64,000 bases of DNA, from contig JARUPZ010000026.1 of assembly GCA_031213475.1 (NCBI GenBank), positions 760,501 to 824,500 of the forward strand, in the 5' to 3' direction. The notes under the pieces are model-generated. The model did no database searches, was not told the DNA's origin, and saw only the letters and a list, made by a program, of their open reading frames with translations. Source of the stretch: Nereocystis luetkeana. Its lineage: Eukaryota; Sar; Phaeophyceae; Laminariales; Laminariaceae. A program made the translations under genes and the position numbers. This document shows positions 38,497 through 51,300 of this stretch, piece by piece (position 1 is the stretch's first letter; the number at the start of each line of letters is the position of its first letter).

Positions 38497-38592
38497 TAGC
38501 CTCCGCAGTCCCGTTATGGGGACAAACTACTTAGAATTTGAAGGGTTTGTCCCCATAGCGGGACTGCGGTGCTAAACTCTGAAAGGGTTCAG
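38497..38592. mobile_element. MITE-A
   Basis: Palindromic arms CCGCAGTCCCGTTATGGGGA and TCCCCATAGCGGGACTGCGG, again with a matched substitution (TAT/ATA) in both arms. The right end carries an extra CTCTGAAAGGG. Confidence 0.7.
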
Positions 38593-41500
38593 GATATCGC
38601 TCTCACTCTTCTTCCCGTTCTGGCGACAAAGCATTTCAAATTTGAGACATATCTAGGTTTCTGTACGGTGCAGTACTACTATTAATAGCGTCGAGCGAGG
38701 AACTGTACCCGATATTATTGTTGGAACCGCAGTTCCTTTCTTCATTCCGTAGTTGTGTTCTACCTGGTACGTGTTCGCTGTATCCCTTGACCATCGAGTT
38801 GCGGTTTCGTGTTTTCTCAAAGTCGGTGCAGGGTGACTTACTAATAGTATAGAGCTGTCTATTCAAGTGAGGGACCCCAGAAAATTGCAGGTGCATCCTA
38901 TGGTATACATGAAAATCTATATATTTAACCATTTTTACTAAAAATATTTGGTCCTATTAACTATGTTCCCCCGTAATAGTAGCATGTATCAATAGTAAGG
39001 AGCGCGTAGCACTAATATAGACTGTACGAGGTAGTATAGAAGAGCGGAAGCCGAGAGCCCGACACAGAAGTGTCCCAGTTGAAGGTATTATAATAGGTTT
39101 CGCTCGTAAATTAACTTGTTTCGTCATCCCATACCAACCACAGGAGCAGGAGTCAGTCGCAGTACACGTATAGTAGCACTTAGCAGGATGGACAGAACAG
39201 CAGCATATCCTAGGAGCTAGGCGTGGACTAAAAGAACACCACGTGCAACGGCGGGAGGATGACGCTTATTCAATTATCCCAACAGCCAAACGCAACAACC
39301 GTATACATACGGACAGTAGTATTCTAGAGACAACTTGAGATGGAACATAGCACCGATATAGTACACAGCAGTACACAACCGTACAGAGCAGTACAGCGCA
39401 GTACAAAGCAACGCGCAGCCGAACACGTAGTGTAGCGGACGAAGCCGCGCCGCCCTCTCCTTCAGCCCCAATGCCAACCATCACTTCACTGGACCTACGA
39501 CATCTCGGCAACAAGAGCGTTACTTTTGTTTACTTTTGTTGTGCAGTGCTCGCAAAATTAAAAAATGCTAAAGAAGTGACCGCACACGTTCCAGCCTAGC
39601 CTGCCGGTTCTAGCCGGCGAATCACGTCTGTCGACCAGTCGACTATTAGAGGCGGCGACGCTTTCAAACTGGCCCCAGTCAATCAAAGGGAGTTGTGCCT
39701 GCATTAATTTTCCACCAGTCAAACAACGGGTGTCGTGGCAGCAAATAAGTACCCAAGCTAATCGAAGAGCGTCTCACGGGCGAATACCTCTCACCAGCCA
39801 ATCAAGAAGCGCCGCGCGAGTAAATAAATTGCCGCCAGCCAAACAGCGAGCGCCGCACCCGACTTCTTGAGGGACCTTGCAACCTTGCTGTGCTACTACT
39901 ATTGTGAACGCAACTAATAATAAGTAGAACAACAAAATAAATGACACCACTTCAAACAAATAGTGATACGGTGCAGGCGATCGCACGTGTTTTGAACGTT
40001 CGCCCCCCAAGGTTATCGAAACCCTACCCGAGCTCCTCGGACATGTTGCGTCTGATCCCCTCTACGTGAACAAAAAGATGCACGTGGCACGTGCTGCATG
40101 CACCTTTGCCTCCCTATGCTGTAGGACAACAAAACCATTTCCGAGTTTGTCGGACATGCTGCGCCTGATCCCCTACGTTATCAACACCAAACGGGAGGTA
40201 ATCCTGACAAGGCGCTCGTTCATTTTACGCAGCCAGTCGGTGCACTTCCCGGTGAGGCTGGAGATAGATGTACACAAGCCGTGGAGACGCGGGCATAACG
40301 CTGTATAGCTCAAATTCCCCACAATCCAACGGGTACAGTGCGTGGCGATGGCCACAACAGCAAGCACTCGACAGCGACTCTACCAAAGGAGGTGGAATGT
40401 CACCCCCCCCCCAACGGTCACTCCCCAACGGTCACGCCAGCACGTGATCTACTCCCAACTGCGGCTCGCCTAGCCGCACAGCAGCACACTCGACTTTTGC
40501 GGGCGTGAATTACGCCCCCCCCCCCCCCCCCCACCCCCCCCTTCTCCCCCCACCCCCCCCCCCCCTCCCGCGATTGCCGACCCTCAAAACCCAACCGCGC
40601 CCTACCGACGTCAAACACGAACGAAAGACAAAAAATGCCCAAAGAACACAACCGGTAGAGCTAAGCAGCCATTGATTGGAGGCACTACTGTAGCGTCAGC
40701 AGCAGCAGCAGCAGAAACAGTAGTAGTAGCAGCAGCAGCGCGGTAGAGGCGATGCCGCCCTAGATCTTACAAATCTGTCCGTGACTTCGAACCGACCCAC
40801 CCGATGCGGACCAGAACCGCCACGTGAAAATATTATAAAAAGGCGTCGTTATTCGTGTTGGATATCGCATCAAAAAAAAAAAACGATACTCCGATACATT
40901 CGATTTACCGGGATCTCGATAAATCGATTGGAACCACGGGTTATGATATCGATGCATCGTATCCACGCGTTTTCCCCTCCATCCCCTTGGCATACCCGTA
41001 TTTTTTAACGCTTGATACGGAAAAAAATGCGTTTCGCCGTGTCGTCTATCGAAATCGTACCCATCTGGTTTTTCTCTGCTCGATATAGAATTGGTTTCGA
41101 ATTGTCGCTCGATATTCATCACTAATTGTACCATCACATAACAACAATAGCAACATCCTCGCCTCAACCAGTTTATAGCTGCAGCTATTCGTACGTTTCA
41201 GGGACCGACTTACATGGAATTAGACTAGCACCAGTTTTTTTTTTTCTGCGGCGGAGAAAGGAAAGGGTAAACAAAACGTCAAATACCTCCCCCCCCCTCT
41301 CGTCCCCGCCTCGGCACCCGCCCAACCAACGACGGTTGTCCCGCCGCTAGCTAAATAGTCACGCTCCCGCGACTGACTCCACCTAACCGGCAGGCGTGGC
41401 TTACTCGAACTCGAAGCGCCCGCCGTGAGCGTCAACGGACACGGCAAATATCCAACGGTCATGGCAAAAAATCCAACGGCCAACTGCAAGATCCAATCCA

Positions 41501-42232
41501 AAATTAACACAAATCCAACGAACGGGTCTACCGGTTTTGTGTAAGAACGGACATGGCAAGTATCCGCCGAACAAGCCGATGGCCCATCGGAAAATGCCAA
41601 GATCCAACGGGCAAGGCAAAGACCCAACGGGCGTACCCAACGGATTAGTGGGAAGACAATGCCGAAGCGAGGAGGGAGGGGGGGGGGGGGGGGACAAAAA
41701 AAATAACGTCCCCGTGATTCGCTCGGGAAGAGGCTGTCAAACAGAACATTTTACCCCCCCCCCCCTCCGGCCTATTGCCCTACCCCTTCCCTCGGTTACA
41801 GCAACGCTAGTTTCGAAGAACCGCGCGATGTCGTGGGGGATGGGGTCAAGAGATGAGGAGTGGGTCAGGGGGTAACTACATCTTGTTCAGGCGCACTCGC
41901 GCAAGTGCGCGCAAGTCTGGCCTAATCTAAACCTCATTTCCCCATCTCATCTCATCCCATTTCTTCCCTCCCATCTCATCATACAGTGTCGTCCCACCCC
42001 GTATAAGATCATACCATCCCATGTCATCTCACCCCTTCCCGTATCATCTCACACCGCCGCATCCCTTCCTATCCCATTTCATATCATCCCATGCTATCTC
42101 CATCTCTTCTCATTCCATCCTACCCAATCACGGCCTCACCCATGCCAGGCACCATTTTACCTCATCCCTATTTCATATCGCATCGACCTATCAGCCCTAA
42201 TCTGTGACGATAGTCTAGGGGATTTTGCGGTA

Positions 42233-42329
42233 TCAGGACGCCTGAATCTTCCGCCTTATGCGGTATCCGATTGTACCGAACACTACAAGAGCACCGACCC
42301 AGCAACCCAGTCCAAGGAAGTGCCCAAAC
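42233..42329 (-). CDS. Gene 1 terminal exon g
   Basis: The acceptor ends ccccatcag. One base completes the Val codon, then 31 residues (FGHFLGLGCWVGALVVFGTI, basic tail YRIRRKIQAS) and TGA. This matches the last membrane helix of the SLC35B2 family (IFGH.LS...W.GA..VF), ending in a short cytosolic basic tail. AGC/AAC-rich simple repeats begin just upstream in the intron (42360-42640). Confidence 0.9.
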
Positions 42330-45300
42330 CTGATGGGGCCATAACCACCAACACAACACCAACGATAGTAGCAATACCAGCAGATCAGCAGCAGCGACAA
42401 CAGCAAGAGAAGCAGACAGGGCGCAGGCATACGAAGATCAACAGCAATGGTAACGACAGCAGCAGCAGCAGCAGCAGAAACAGCAACAGACACAGCAGCG
42501 AACGCAACAACAACATACATGGTAACAGCAGCAGCAGCAGCAACAGAAGCAGACACAGTAGCAAACGCAGCAGAAACAGCAACAGCAACAACAGCAACAA
42601 GAACAGCAGCAGCAACAGGAGGAAGAGGGGGACGAGACTGGTGACATTAATGGCAACGTCAACGGCAACATTGACAGTAACGGTAGCATTAACAGTACCG
42701 GCAACGCCAACGGCAACATCAACAGAAACGGCACCATTACAAGTAGCGCCACCGGTGACAATAACTGTAACGTCGACGGTAACATAAACAGCAACGGCGA
42801 CTCAAACGAAACGGCAACTTTAACAGTACCGACAACGCTAACGACAGCATCCCACACCTCGGACATACGGGATAGATAATCTACAGATAGATCAGATATA
42901 TTATCTACATCTATATCCGATAGATATCCCACAGATATATCAGATAGATCCCAACCTGCCGTGTGGAGATGTTGAGCAGGATCTGCATAGTACAGAACCC
43001 AACCCAGGAAATACGTGCTAGATCATGCAGAGTATACAGCTCTCACCCGACAACATGAGCCGGATCATGCAAACCACACAGATCGCAGATCATACAGATC
43101 ATCTGCACTGGAAAATCTAGATCATGATCTGTAGATGATATATCTGTAGCTCATCTGCCCGAGGTGTGCCACACCCTTCAACCATAGTTGTACAAAAACA
43201 GCATCGGCAACAGTAACGATTCCAGTAGCATCGACAGCAACGGCATCACCAACGACATCGACAACCGCAGCCACGTCACAGGCAACACCGATGCAGTCAC
43301 ACTACAGCGGAGATGACGAGGGTTCTTGCCGTTGTATCTCGTACCGAAAGTCGATGTCAACGAAACGTCAAATTGCCGACGTCAATTGTTTCCGAGGTAC
43401 ATCATATTGAACACGTTTTGCCCTGCATCCTCTGGCCTCAACCCAACGGTAACTCAACGGTACCCACCAACCAACGGTGACACCGGACCGCTCTCACTGC
43501 AGCAGAGACGACGACGGGCACCATCTGCCTCGTGGTAATGACATGGCGATCGCGAAGATGATCGGTCCGAACTTTTTGATGGGAGTACATAGTCAACGCC
43601 AAGGTTAAAATCGAAAGCCGACGGCATCATCAACGGCAACATGGACGCCAACGGCTATATCAACGCCAACGGTCACGTCACCGGTAATATCAACGCGCAC
43701 GATACCATGAACGGGGACACCAACGGCAACACCAACGGCAACATCAACCGCAACACACTCACACTACAGCGGAGACGACGAGGGACACCATCTGCCTAGT
43801 GGTCATGATGATGGTGAAGATGATAGGCCCGAACTTCTTGATGGTGTAGAAGATGAATAGCTGGCCCGTGGCGGAAGTGATCGAGAGCGTCACCACGTGG
43901 TAGAGCGCGTCCGGGTACGTGGAGATGAAGGTGAAGCTGGTAGCGAATTCTCCGCTCTGCCGGAGCGGGTTTCAGGATTAAAGCGGCGGAGGGGTCGGGA
44001 AAAGGCTCCGTCAACGACAAAACTATACAAAACTATACAAGTATTGTCAACGGTTCTACACGTTTTAATAGTAACGCTCTGGACGAAAAAGTAAGGACAC
44101 TTAGTGTATAAATATCGATATTTTTCGTTCCTCATATTCTCGTCCAGACTGGCTATCCCAACCTAAAGTAGTACCACTTTTTTCCAGAAAAACACGTAAC
44201 ATTTCTACGGTTATTTTCAATCCACATGATCACAACATTTCGGGACATATACGTACGTTTTCAAGTGGGACGTGTTTATTCCTTGTAGGCTTTCTATACA
44301 GGCGTTATTCCTTCTTCTCGGTTGGATGGGAGATCAGGGTGAAGCGGGTACCGAATTACCCGCTCGCTCTGCCGCAGCGGATTAACGGCGGCGGAAGGGC
44401 TCCGGAAAAGGTTCCTTTACATCAACGACAAAAAAAATACGGTCGAATGTCCAACTCGTCGAGAACGGGTTCGATTCGATTTTGTGGCGTTTTGTAACGT
44501 TTTCTCTTCCATTTTAAAAACAAAGTAAAACCAATTGTTAATGGGACTATACATAAGGTATACACCGGATGAAAATTCAGGCACCTCTCGTGCATACAAA
44601 TAATTGATAAAAATATTACGGCTCTGGCACTCCCGCCCAGGCTAGTATGCAGTACCAGGCATAATGGTAGTACCTGGTGCTCACTATAGATGCACATGTT
44701 CTGTTACGGGTAGGAGGTGAACGTGAAACTGGTGGCGAAGTTCTCCAAACCGCGGCAGCTGGTTTCAAGTTTGCAGAGGCGGAAGGAACGGCTCCGTCAA
44801 CGGGAAAAACAACAAAAAACAACAACAACAACAAAAAAAAAAAAAAAGACCAGCGGAATGGATGGACATATGCCTAGAAAGGACCAGGTACCAGGTATAC
44901 ATACTCGAGTCTTGACTCACCCAGAAAAGAGACAAGCACGTGAAAATGATCGAGAACAGGTTGACGCCGAACATCATCTGGAACTGGTCGATCTTGTGCT
45001 TCTTGAAGATGCGGTCCTGCCACTGCGAGGTGAAACTGTCACACACCAGGTAGACCGCAACGAAAAACAGGCCCAACCATTGAGTCCGCTTCTCGTCCAC
45101 GGGACCGCTGCTCTGGGAGAGGGAGAACATGCTCACACCGAAGGCGATGGCAACCGCCTGAAAAAGAGACATCGTATCACACATTGCAAGCCACGGACAT
45201 CAGTAGGAATACATACACCACACCGACATTAGGACCGGTTATATATAGGAGGGTAATGGGTGTGTGGGTGCTCGACAGGAGATATGTACTCGATCTCATG

Positions 45301-48300
45301 CATGGCCGTAGTCGTATCACCATAGGCACGGACATGCTTTGGGCTTTGGTCTGCCTGTTATTTTCCCTTTGTTATTTTTCCTTGTTACTTTTTTCCTTGG
45401 TTCTTTGTCTTACTCTGTTTACAAGCAGTGGTGTTTTTTTTCCCTATTTTATTTTATTTTCCTTCTTTTCTCCAGCTCGTTCTTTTTCAAGTGTTGGCCA
45501 CCTCGCCTGCGGGGGGGGGGCACGACAGATTGTTTCTCCTGGATTTTACTTTCATTTTTCTTCTTTTTCTCTTTCGTTTGGTTGTCACTTCCACGAAATA
45601 ATGCTTTATATTAATTGAAGAAGCCGAAATGGTGGGGGGGGGGGGGGGGGGGGGGTGCACTGCCCCCCGTCCCCCCCGCACGCGTATGCCTCCCCTACCC
45701 GTCTATAACATAGCAGGAGGGAGGAGGGGAAAAAGGGGGGGGGCGCGCTCCCTCTCTTTCCCCGCTTGCTTACGCCTTCCCCACCCACACATAGGAAACG
45801 CGGTCGACCTCCCTACCGGTCGCGCTCCGCTAGTGGAACGCCTCCCCCTACTTGTGCGTGCTTCCGAGTGGGTTTTCCGTTTCTAACGGCCCGCTCATAT
45901 CGGGAACCCTCCACGAATGCCAAACGATTAATAAATACCATGATTCCGTTTCTAACGGCCCGTGCGCCCGGGAAAATCACCGCTAATCGACCACTACGTT
46001 GCGCGTGCTTTCGGGTGGTTTTTCCGTTTCTAACGACCCGCTCCTGTCGGGGACCCACCTCGACTGCCAAACGATTATCAATGTGGTGATTCCGTTTCGA
46101 ACGGCCCGTGCGATCGGGATTACGCCACCACTAACCGACCACTCTGTGCTTGTGCTTTCGGGTGGTTCCGTTTCTAACGGCCCGTTCGTCCGGGAACCCA
46201 CCACGATTGCTAAACGATTGTTGTTGTGATGATTCCGTTTTTAACGGCCCCGTGCGATCGGGATTATGCCATCACTAATCGACCACCACCTACGCGTGCT
46301 TTCGGGCGGTTCCGTTTCTAACGGCCCGTGCGATCGGGAACCCACAACGAAAGCTAAACGATTATTACATGTAATGATTCCGTTTCAAACGGCCCGTGCG
46401 ATCGGGATTAAGCCATCACTAATCGACCACTGCGTCCTCTTCCCTTCCGTTTGCCCATCCGCCGTGGAAATTTTTGCGGGAGGGTGGGTGGATAAAACCA
46501 ATTTACGACTCCCTGACGTCCCTAGCCCGGTTCTCTTCAGCTCGTGCAGGGCCTCGCCCGTTAGCTATATCCCCTGGTTACTACGCTGCCCGACGACTCC
46601 CTTCTTCACCCGACTCTACAGTTGCTTGCTTGCATTTCTTTATTCCGCTGTTCCTTCTCGTCTCCTACAATTATCCTGAACTTTCCTTTTCTATTTATTT
46701 TTACCCCGTACCAAACATTCCTTTCCCTTATTATCGAAACCCCCGGACTTCTCGTTCTTTCACTGGTTTATTCTTTCCATCCGTTTCCCCCCAAACACCA
46801 GGTTGCCCCTACGACAACCTTCCTCTTTGGTTGTCACTTCCACGAAATAATGCTTCATATTAATTGAAGAAGCCGAAAGGGTGGGGGGGGGGGGGGGGGG
46901 GCTGCACTGCCCCCCGTCCCCCCCGCACGCGTATGCCTCCCCTACCCGTCTATAACATAGCAGGAGGGAGGAGGGGAAAAAGGGGGGGGGCGCGCTCCCT
47001 CTCTTTCCCCGCTTGCTTACGCCTTCCCCACCCACACATAGGAAACGCGGTCGACCTCCCTACCGGTCGCGCTCCGCTAGTGGAACGCCTCCCCTCACGA
47101 GACCGCTGTTTCCTTACCCCCCCTCCGGTTATGTAAGAACCGTTTGGCCGCGTAAAGCAGTTCCAAGCAGACCTTACTTCACCGGTCCGGGTACCTATAG
47201 TATTCCGCCCCATCTCGTACCTTGTCCCGGCTGTCTTTCGAACTCCCCTGCCCCTTGCTCCAACACCTCTGATACCCAGACCGGGTCATCCATATTAGCC
47301 CTAACGTACACCATAAACGAATCCGACGACCACCTCCCTTCCTTCTTAATCACCGCCTCGGGAACTCTTCTCGCGGCCAGTCTCGTTGCCCCCCCTATTC
47401 TCCCCGAGTGCAACGCGAATTCTCCCGGAATCAGTCTCGCCCCCGCCCCCCTCCCCTCTCCCCTCCACCTTTCTCCTACGCTTGCATACCCTCCCGCAAG
47501 CATTGGGTTGCCCGTCCCCTGGTCCATACCTCCCAACCCTCCGTCCCCTTGTATGACATCAAGGGGGCTTCCCCCGTCAACTCTCCGTTACTGTATATCC
47601 TGAAAAGCTCTACCAATAGACCCACTGCCCCCCCTTCTTCTCCCCCTGCCCGTCCCGTCCTTGTCCTCACCAAGACTGCCCCCTTTCTTCCTTGGTCCCC
47701 CTTTGATCCCCTGAACCTCACCTCTACCTTGTTTGCTTCTTGTATCCTACCCTCTCCCAACTGCTCGTCATCTCTGAAAAACGCCACATCCCCCCTCCGC
47801 AAACAGATTGACGACTCCCTGACGTCCCTAGCCCGGTTCTCTTCAGCTCGTGCAGGGCCTCGCCCGTTAGCTATATCCCCTGGTTACTACGCTGCCCGAC
47901 GACTCCCTTCTTCACCCGACTCTACAGTTGCTTGCTTTGCATTTCTTTATTCCGCTGTTCCTTCTCGTCTCCTACAATTATCCTGAACTTTCCTTTTCTA
48001 TTTATTTTTACCCCGTACCAAACATTCCTTTCCCTTATTATCGAAACCCCCGGACTTCTCGTTCTTTCACTGGTTTATTCTTTCTATCCGTTTCCCCCCA
48101 AACACCAGGTTGCCCCTACGACAACCTTCCTCATTTGTCTACCTTGTTTTTGTTTTCTCTTTGATTGTTTCTTTTCGTTTCACTATTTCATAGATTGCGT
48201 ATGTCGTGCCTGTCGTATCTAGTATGATGACATGGCTTTGCATCGTCCACTGCAGTGCACACTGCACACGTCGCAACGTAGTATCTCTGTGGCGTAGCTT

Positions 48301-51300
48301 TGAGACCACAGAACTTGTATCTCTTCTAGGATTGAAGAATCGGCACGGACACTGGTTGTGCTGGATGTCGACGGGTAGAAAGAACGGTTTAATGTGAAGA
48401 ACACACACACACACATCGGTAGGAATACACCACACCGACATCAGTACGGGTTATAGAAGGAGGGTAGGGGGGGGGGGGGGGGGGGGGGGGGCAGAGAGAA
48501 AGAGATGAGGGATGGCAGGGGGAGGGGTGTGTGTGTTCATGCCATGCATGGGCGACCTTGTATCATCATCGACACTCGCATCCCTTCAATACCGAGACGG
48601 AGCACATCGGGTTTTCACCGACCAGGCAGGCGTCGCTTACACCAAGCGCGAAGCGCCGGGAGGTGTTCGGCGAGTCGCATGAAGGGTGAGCTGCATCCTA
48701 CTAAGAACCACTTTTGACGGGGACGTTCTGGCATATGGATGACAGCGTCGAATCCATCAAATTGTTTTCCGGTGTGACCGCTTACAGACACCAATGGGAA
48801 AACCATATGACTGCCTCGTAAGGGGGGGTAGCGTATAGTACACAGCACCGACAACATGAGATCCCATGGGATCCCGTGGGATCCCGCGGTACCTTCTGGG
48901 AGTCCCAACCAAAGCGACCTAAACAAAAACGAAGCAATAACAAGTTGATCCTCACCGTAGGGTGCTCTTCCCGGGGGTAGCTTTTTCCGTTACAAACTTG
49001 CCCGAGGTGTATACCGTTTTCTGGCAAAATTCTCCTAAAAATGAGCGTATATCGCATTCCCGGCTTGAAGGACGTATATATAAATGCGTATTTTTACACA
49101 ACTATTACAACCACGTAAGCTGTGAGTTCGATCGACTGAGTGGCAGTAACTCAACTTTGCTACGTACGTACACCGGGCGAGTTTTTTTTGGCTTGCAAAA
49201 ATGCAAAAACGCAATAGAGCTGAGCACCACAGGCCTTACTCTCTTCGCCCTTCCTAGGACCGCAGCCTCGGCTTGTCCCCAGAATGGCTCGAGAGTCCCA
49301 AAAGTGCCAACTGAAGGGAGCCCTTATAAGGTCAAACGGTACCAGTATAAGGGACCTCAAATTTCTGCCCGCCACTTTTGTCCGCTACTGACTGTAAAAG
49401 GCCGGTAACAGCTCTCACTACAGTAGGTAAGGGGCGTCCGTGCCTACATAAGGGACCTCCAATGACGACTACTATTAACTACGAATGATATTACGGGGGA
49501 CCATAGTTAAAATACCTGGTAGGACCTAATATGGTCAGTAAAAATAGGTAAATATACAGGTTTTTGTGTGCACCACAAGTCCTATTTAATATGCTCCCCC
49601 GTAACAGAGTTTTTCGTGATGGGGGCATACCATGCAGGTGATGGCGCGATCTACGATAGAGGTAGCATATTTCCGCTAAAATGTTTTCTGAAGGACGGGG
49701 TTAGTTGACCCAAAATCGTCGGAGTGCCAATCTAGTTTCGAAAAATGATTTTTTTATAAATTGGGACATGGGATTATTCATCGCGATGCGATTTCCTTTT
49801 TGCTGAAGTCAGTTTTTGGGTGAGGTACGTAGCTCTTCAACTGAGGACCCTCAGAAAAAATACGGTGAACCTCTATAGTAAAATGCCTCTGATGCATGCG
49901 GGCGTAAGGGATTGGGTCGAGAGAAGGTTGAGCGAACGATTCCTCACCTCAAGGTACTCCACCCAGGGGTAGCTTTTCCCGTGAACAAACTTGCCCACGA
50001 GCATCACGGGCACTACTTTGCAGCTTTTAGAAACCACCTGCAACAGAGGGGGAGGTAAAGTCGGTAAAATTTTGTGTAAAACGAGTATAGAATTAGTGAG
50101 AAGAGGAAGCGGGGAAACACACACACACAGAGGTGGGGGGAGTGGGGGAGGGTACACGGAGGAAGAGAGGGGGTAAGGGGGTGCGGGGACCTGTACAAAT
50201 AGAGCGAGTGGGAGAGGGTGCGAGAATTTGAAAAAAAAAAACGCGAGACGACAGCTTACAGCTTCATCGCCCAGAGTAACATACGACCACGTGGCCGATA
50301 GTGTTCATGGTATTTAGCATCATCGCTTCAGAGTACCATATGCATTGCCTACCAGTTGTACAGCATGTTAATCTACGGCACCATATGGCACAGCCTACAA
50401 TCCTAAAGCACTTTTGCACAGGGGTGTGTGTGATCGTTTTTCAGCCGTGAAAGTGGTCAAGCCGAACACAATGGTATCGTTTTCGGAAGGCTCTCTCCCC
50501 CTCGACCATATATTTTCGAAAACACCTTGTTCGGCATTGGTTATTACCTTGTTCGGTATTGGATATTCCGTATTTGGCAACCTTCCATCCTTCTGGAAAA
50601 AAAATCGAGCGCTGACTGAAAAACGATCGACCCCACCCCTGTAGTGCGAACTAAAGGCTCTTACTCCTTACCGTAATATCCGAGGTTATAGCGCAAGGAA
50701 TCGAACAGCACGGGCGCAAGGAATCGAACAGCACGGGCGCAAGCAATAACATAACCCCAACCGTACTATTAATATTACCGCTGCTGGGAGCTCACGCTGT
50801 GCGTCTGCTAACACCGAACGTTTCATCATTGGTTCGGTCGCAATCAAAGGGTTCCCGACGCGGTCAACCCCCTCGAGGGCAAAAAAACGCACTCCCGTTT
50901 GGGGGGACAAAATTATCGGGAAATTTATCCAAAAGATGAGAAGTAAAAGGGGCGATGAAGCGAAACAATATGGTACCATGTATGTACACTACAGCACAGT
51001 AGTACGTACGATATTGAAGGACACCAACCCACCTGCATAGGAAAGGAGATGTAGTCAAGGCAGTGGTACTGCGCTGTGCTGCTGAGGACGTTAGAAAAGG
51101 AGCACGGCGCGAAGTTCAGCCACGGAGCCTGCCAATCGCACACGATCAAGTTTCCCCATGGGGTGGAAGGCGTTTAGGGTGGGGGAGGGGTCACGTTAGA
51201 CATGGAGCACGACGCGAACTCAAGCCAATGAGCCTGCCGATCGCACACACACACAAGTTTGCGCATGGGATGGAAGGCGTTGAGGTAGGGGCGGGGGGCA

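Larger units (their letters stand above)
34832..42232. other. Intergenic region between gene 2 and gene 1
   Basis: It lies upstream of gene 2 and downstream of gene 1. It holds the direct repeat pair, two MITE-A, a one-ended MITE-D (38880-38978), C/G homopolymer runs (40515-40565, 41678-41692) and many short palindromes. A promoter or 5' exon for gene 2 could lie at 34870-35700, but I see no motif that proves it. Confidence 0.45.
45577..48137 (-). mobile_element. Head-to-tail pair of Crypton-like elements inserted in repeat R3
   Basis: Unit 1 (45580-46825) and unit 2 (46829-48133) share both ends: 45580-45848 matches 46829-47094, and 46504-46825 matches 47811-48132. TTTG occurs at the left edge (45577-45580), between the units (46826-46829) and at the right edge (48134-48137). 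The flanks are continuous with an uninterrupted R3 copy at 58960-59000 (ctctttcgATTTGtctacc). Unit 2 holds the recombinase remnant; in unit 1 it is replaced by a minisatellite. Site-specific insertion of a circle at a shared 4-bp core would give this structure. Confidence 0.6.

Noticed and set aside
42320-42932. Asn/Ser-rich or Cys/Leu-rich frames
   Set aside because: AGC/AAC triplet repeats inside intron 6 of gene 1; only the last 31 codons of the minus strand belong to the transporter.
43890-44135. Minus-strand frame running through exon f in another phase
   Set aside because: The true frame is set by the transporter motifs and by phase continuity with exons e and g.
45339-45614. Hydrophobic frames (Phe/Leu-rich), also at 58774-59075
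   Set aside because: Translation of T-rich R3 sequence; the same residues recur because the DNA repeats, with frameshifts between copies.
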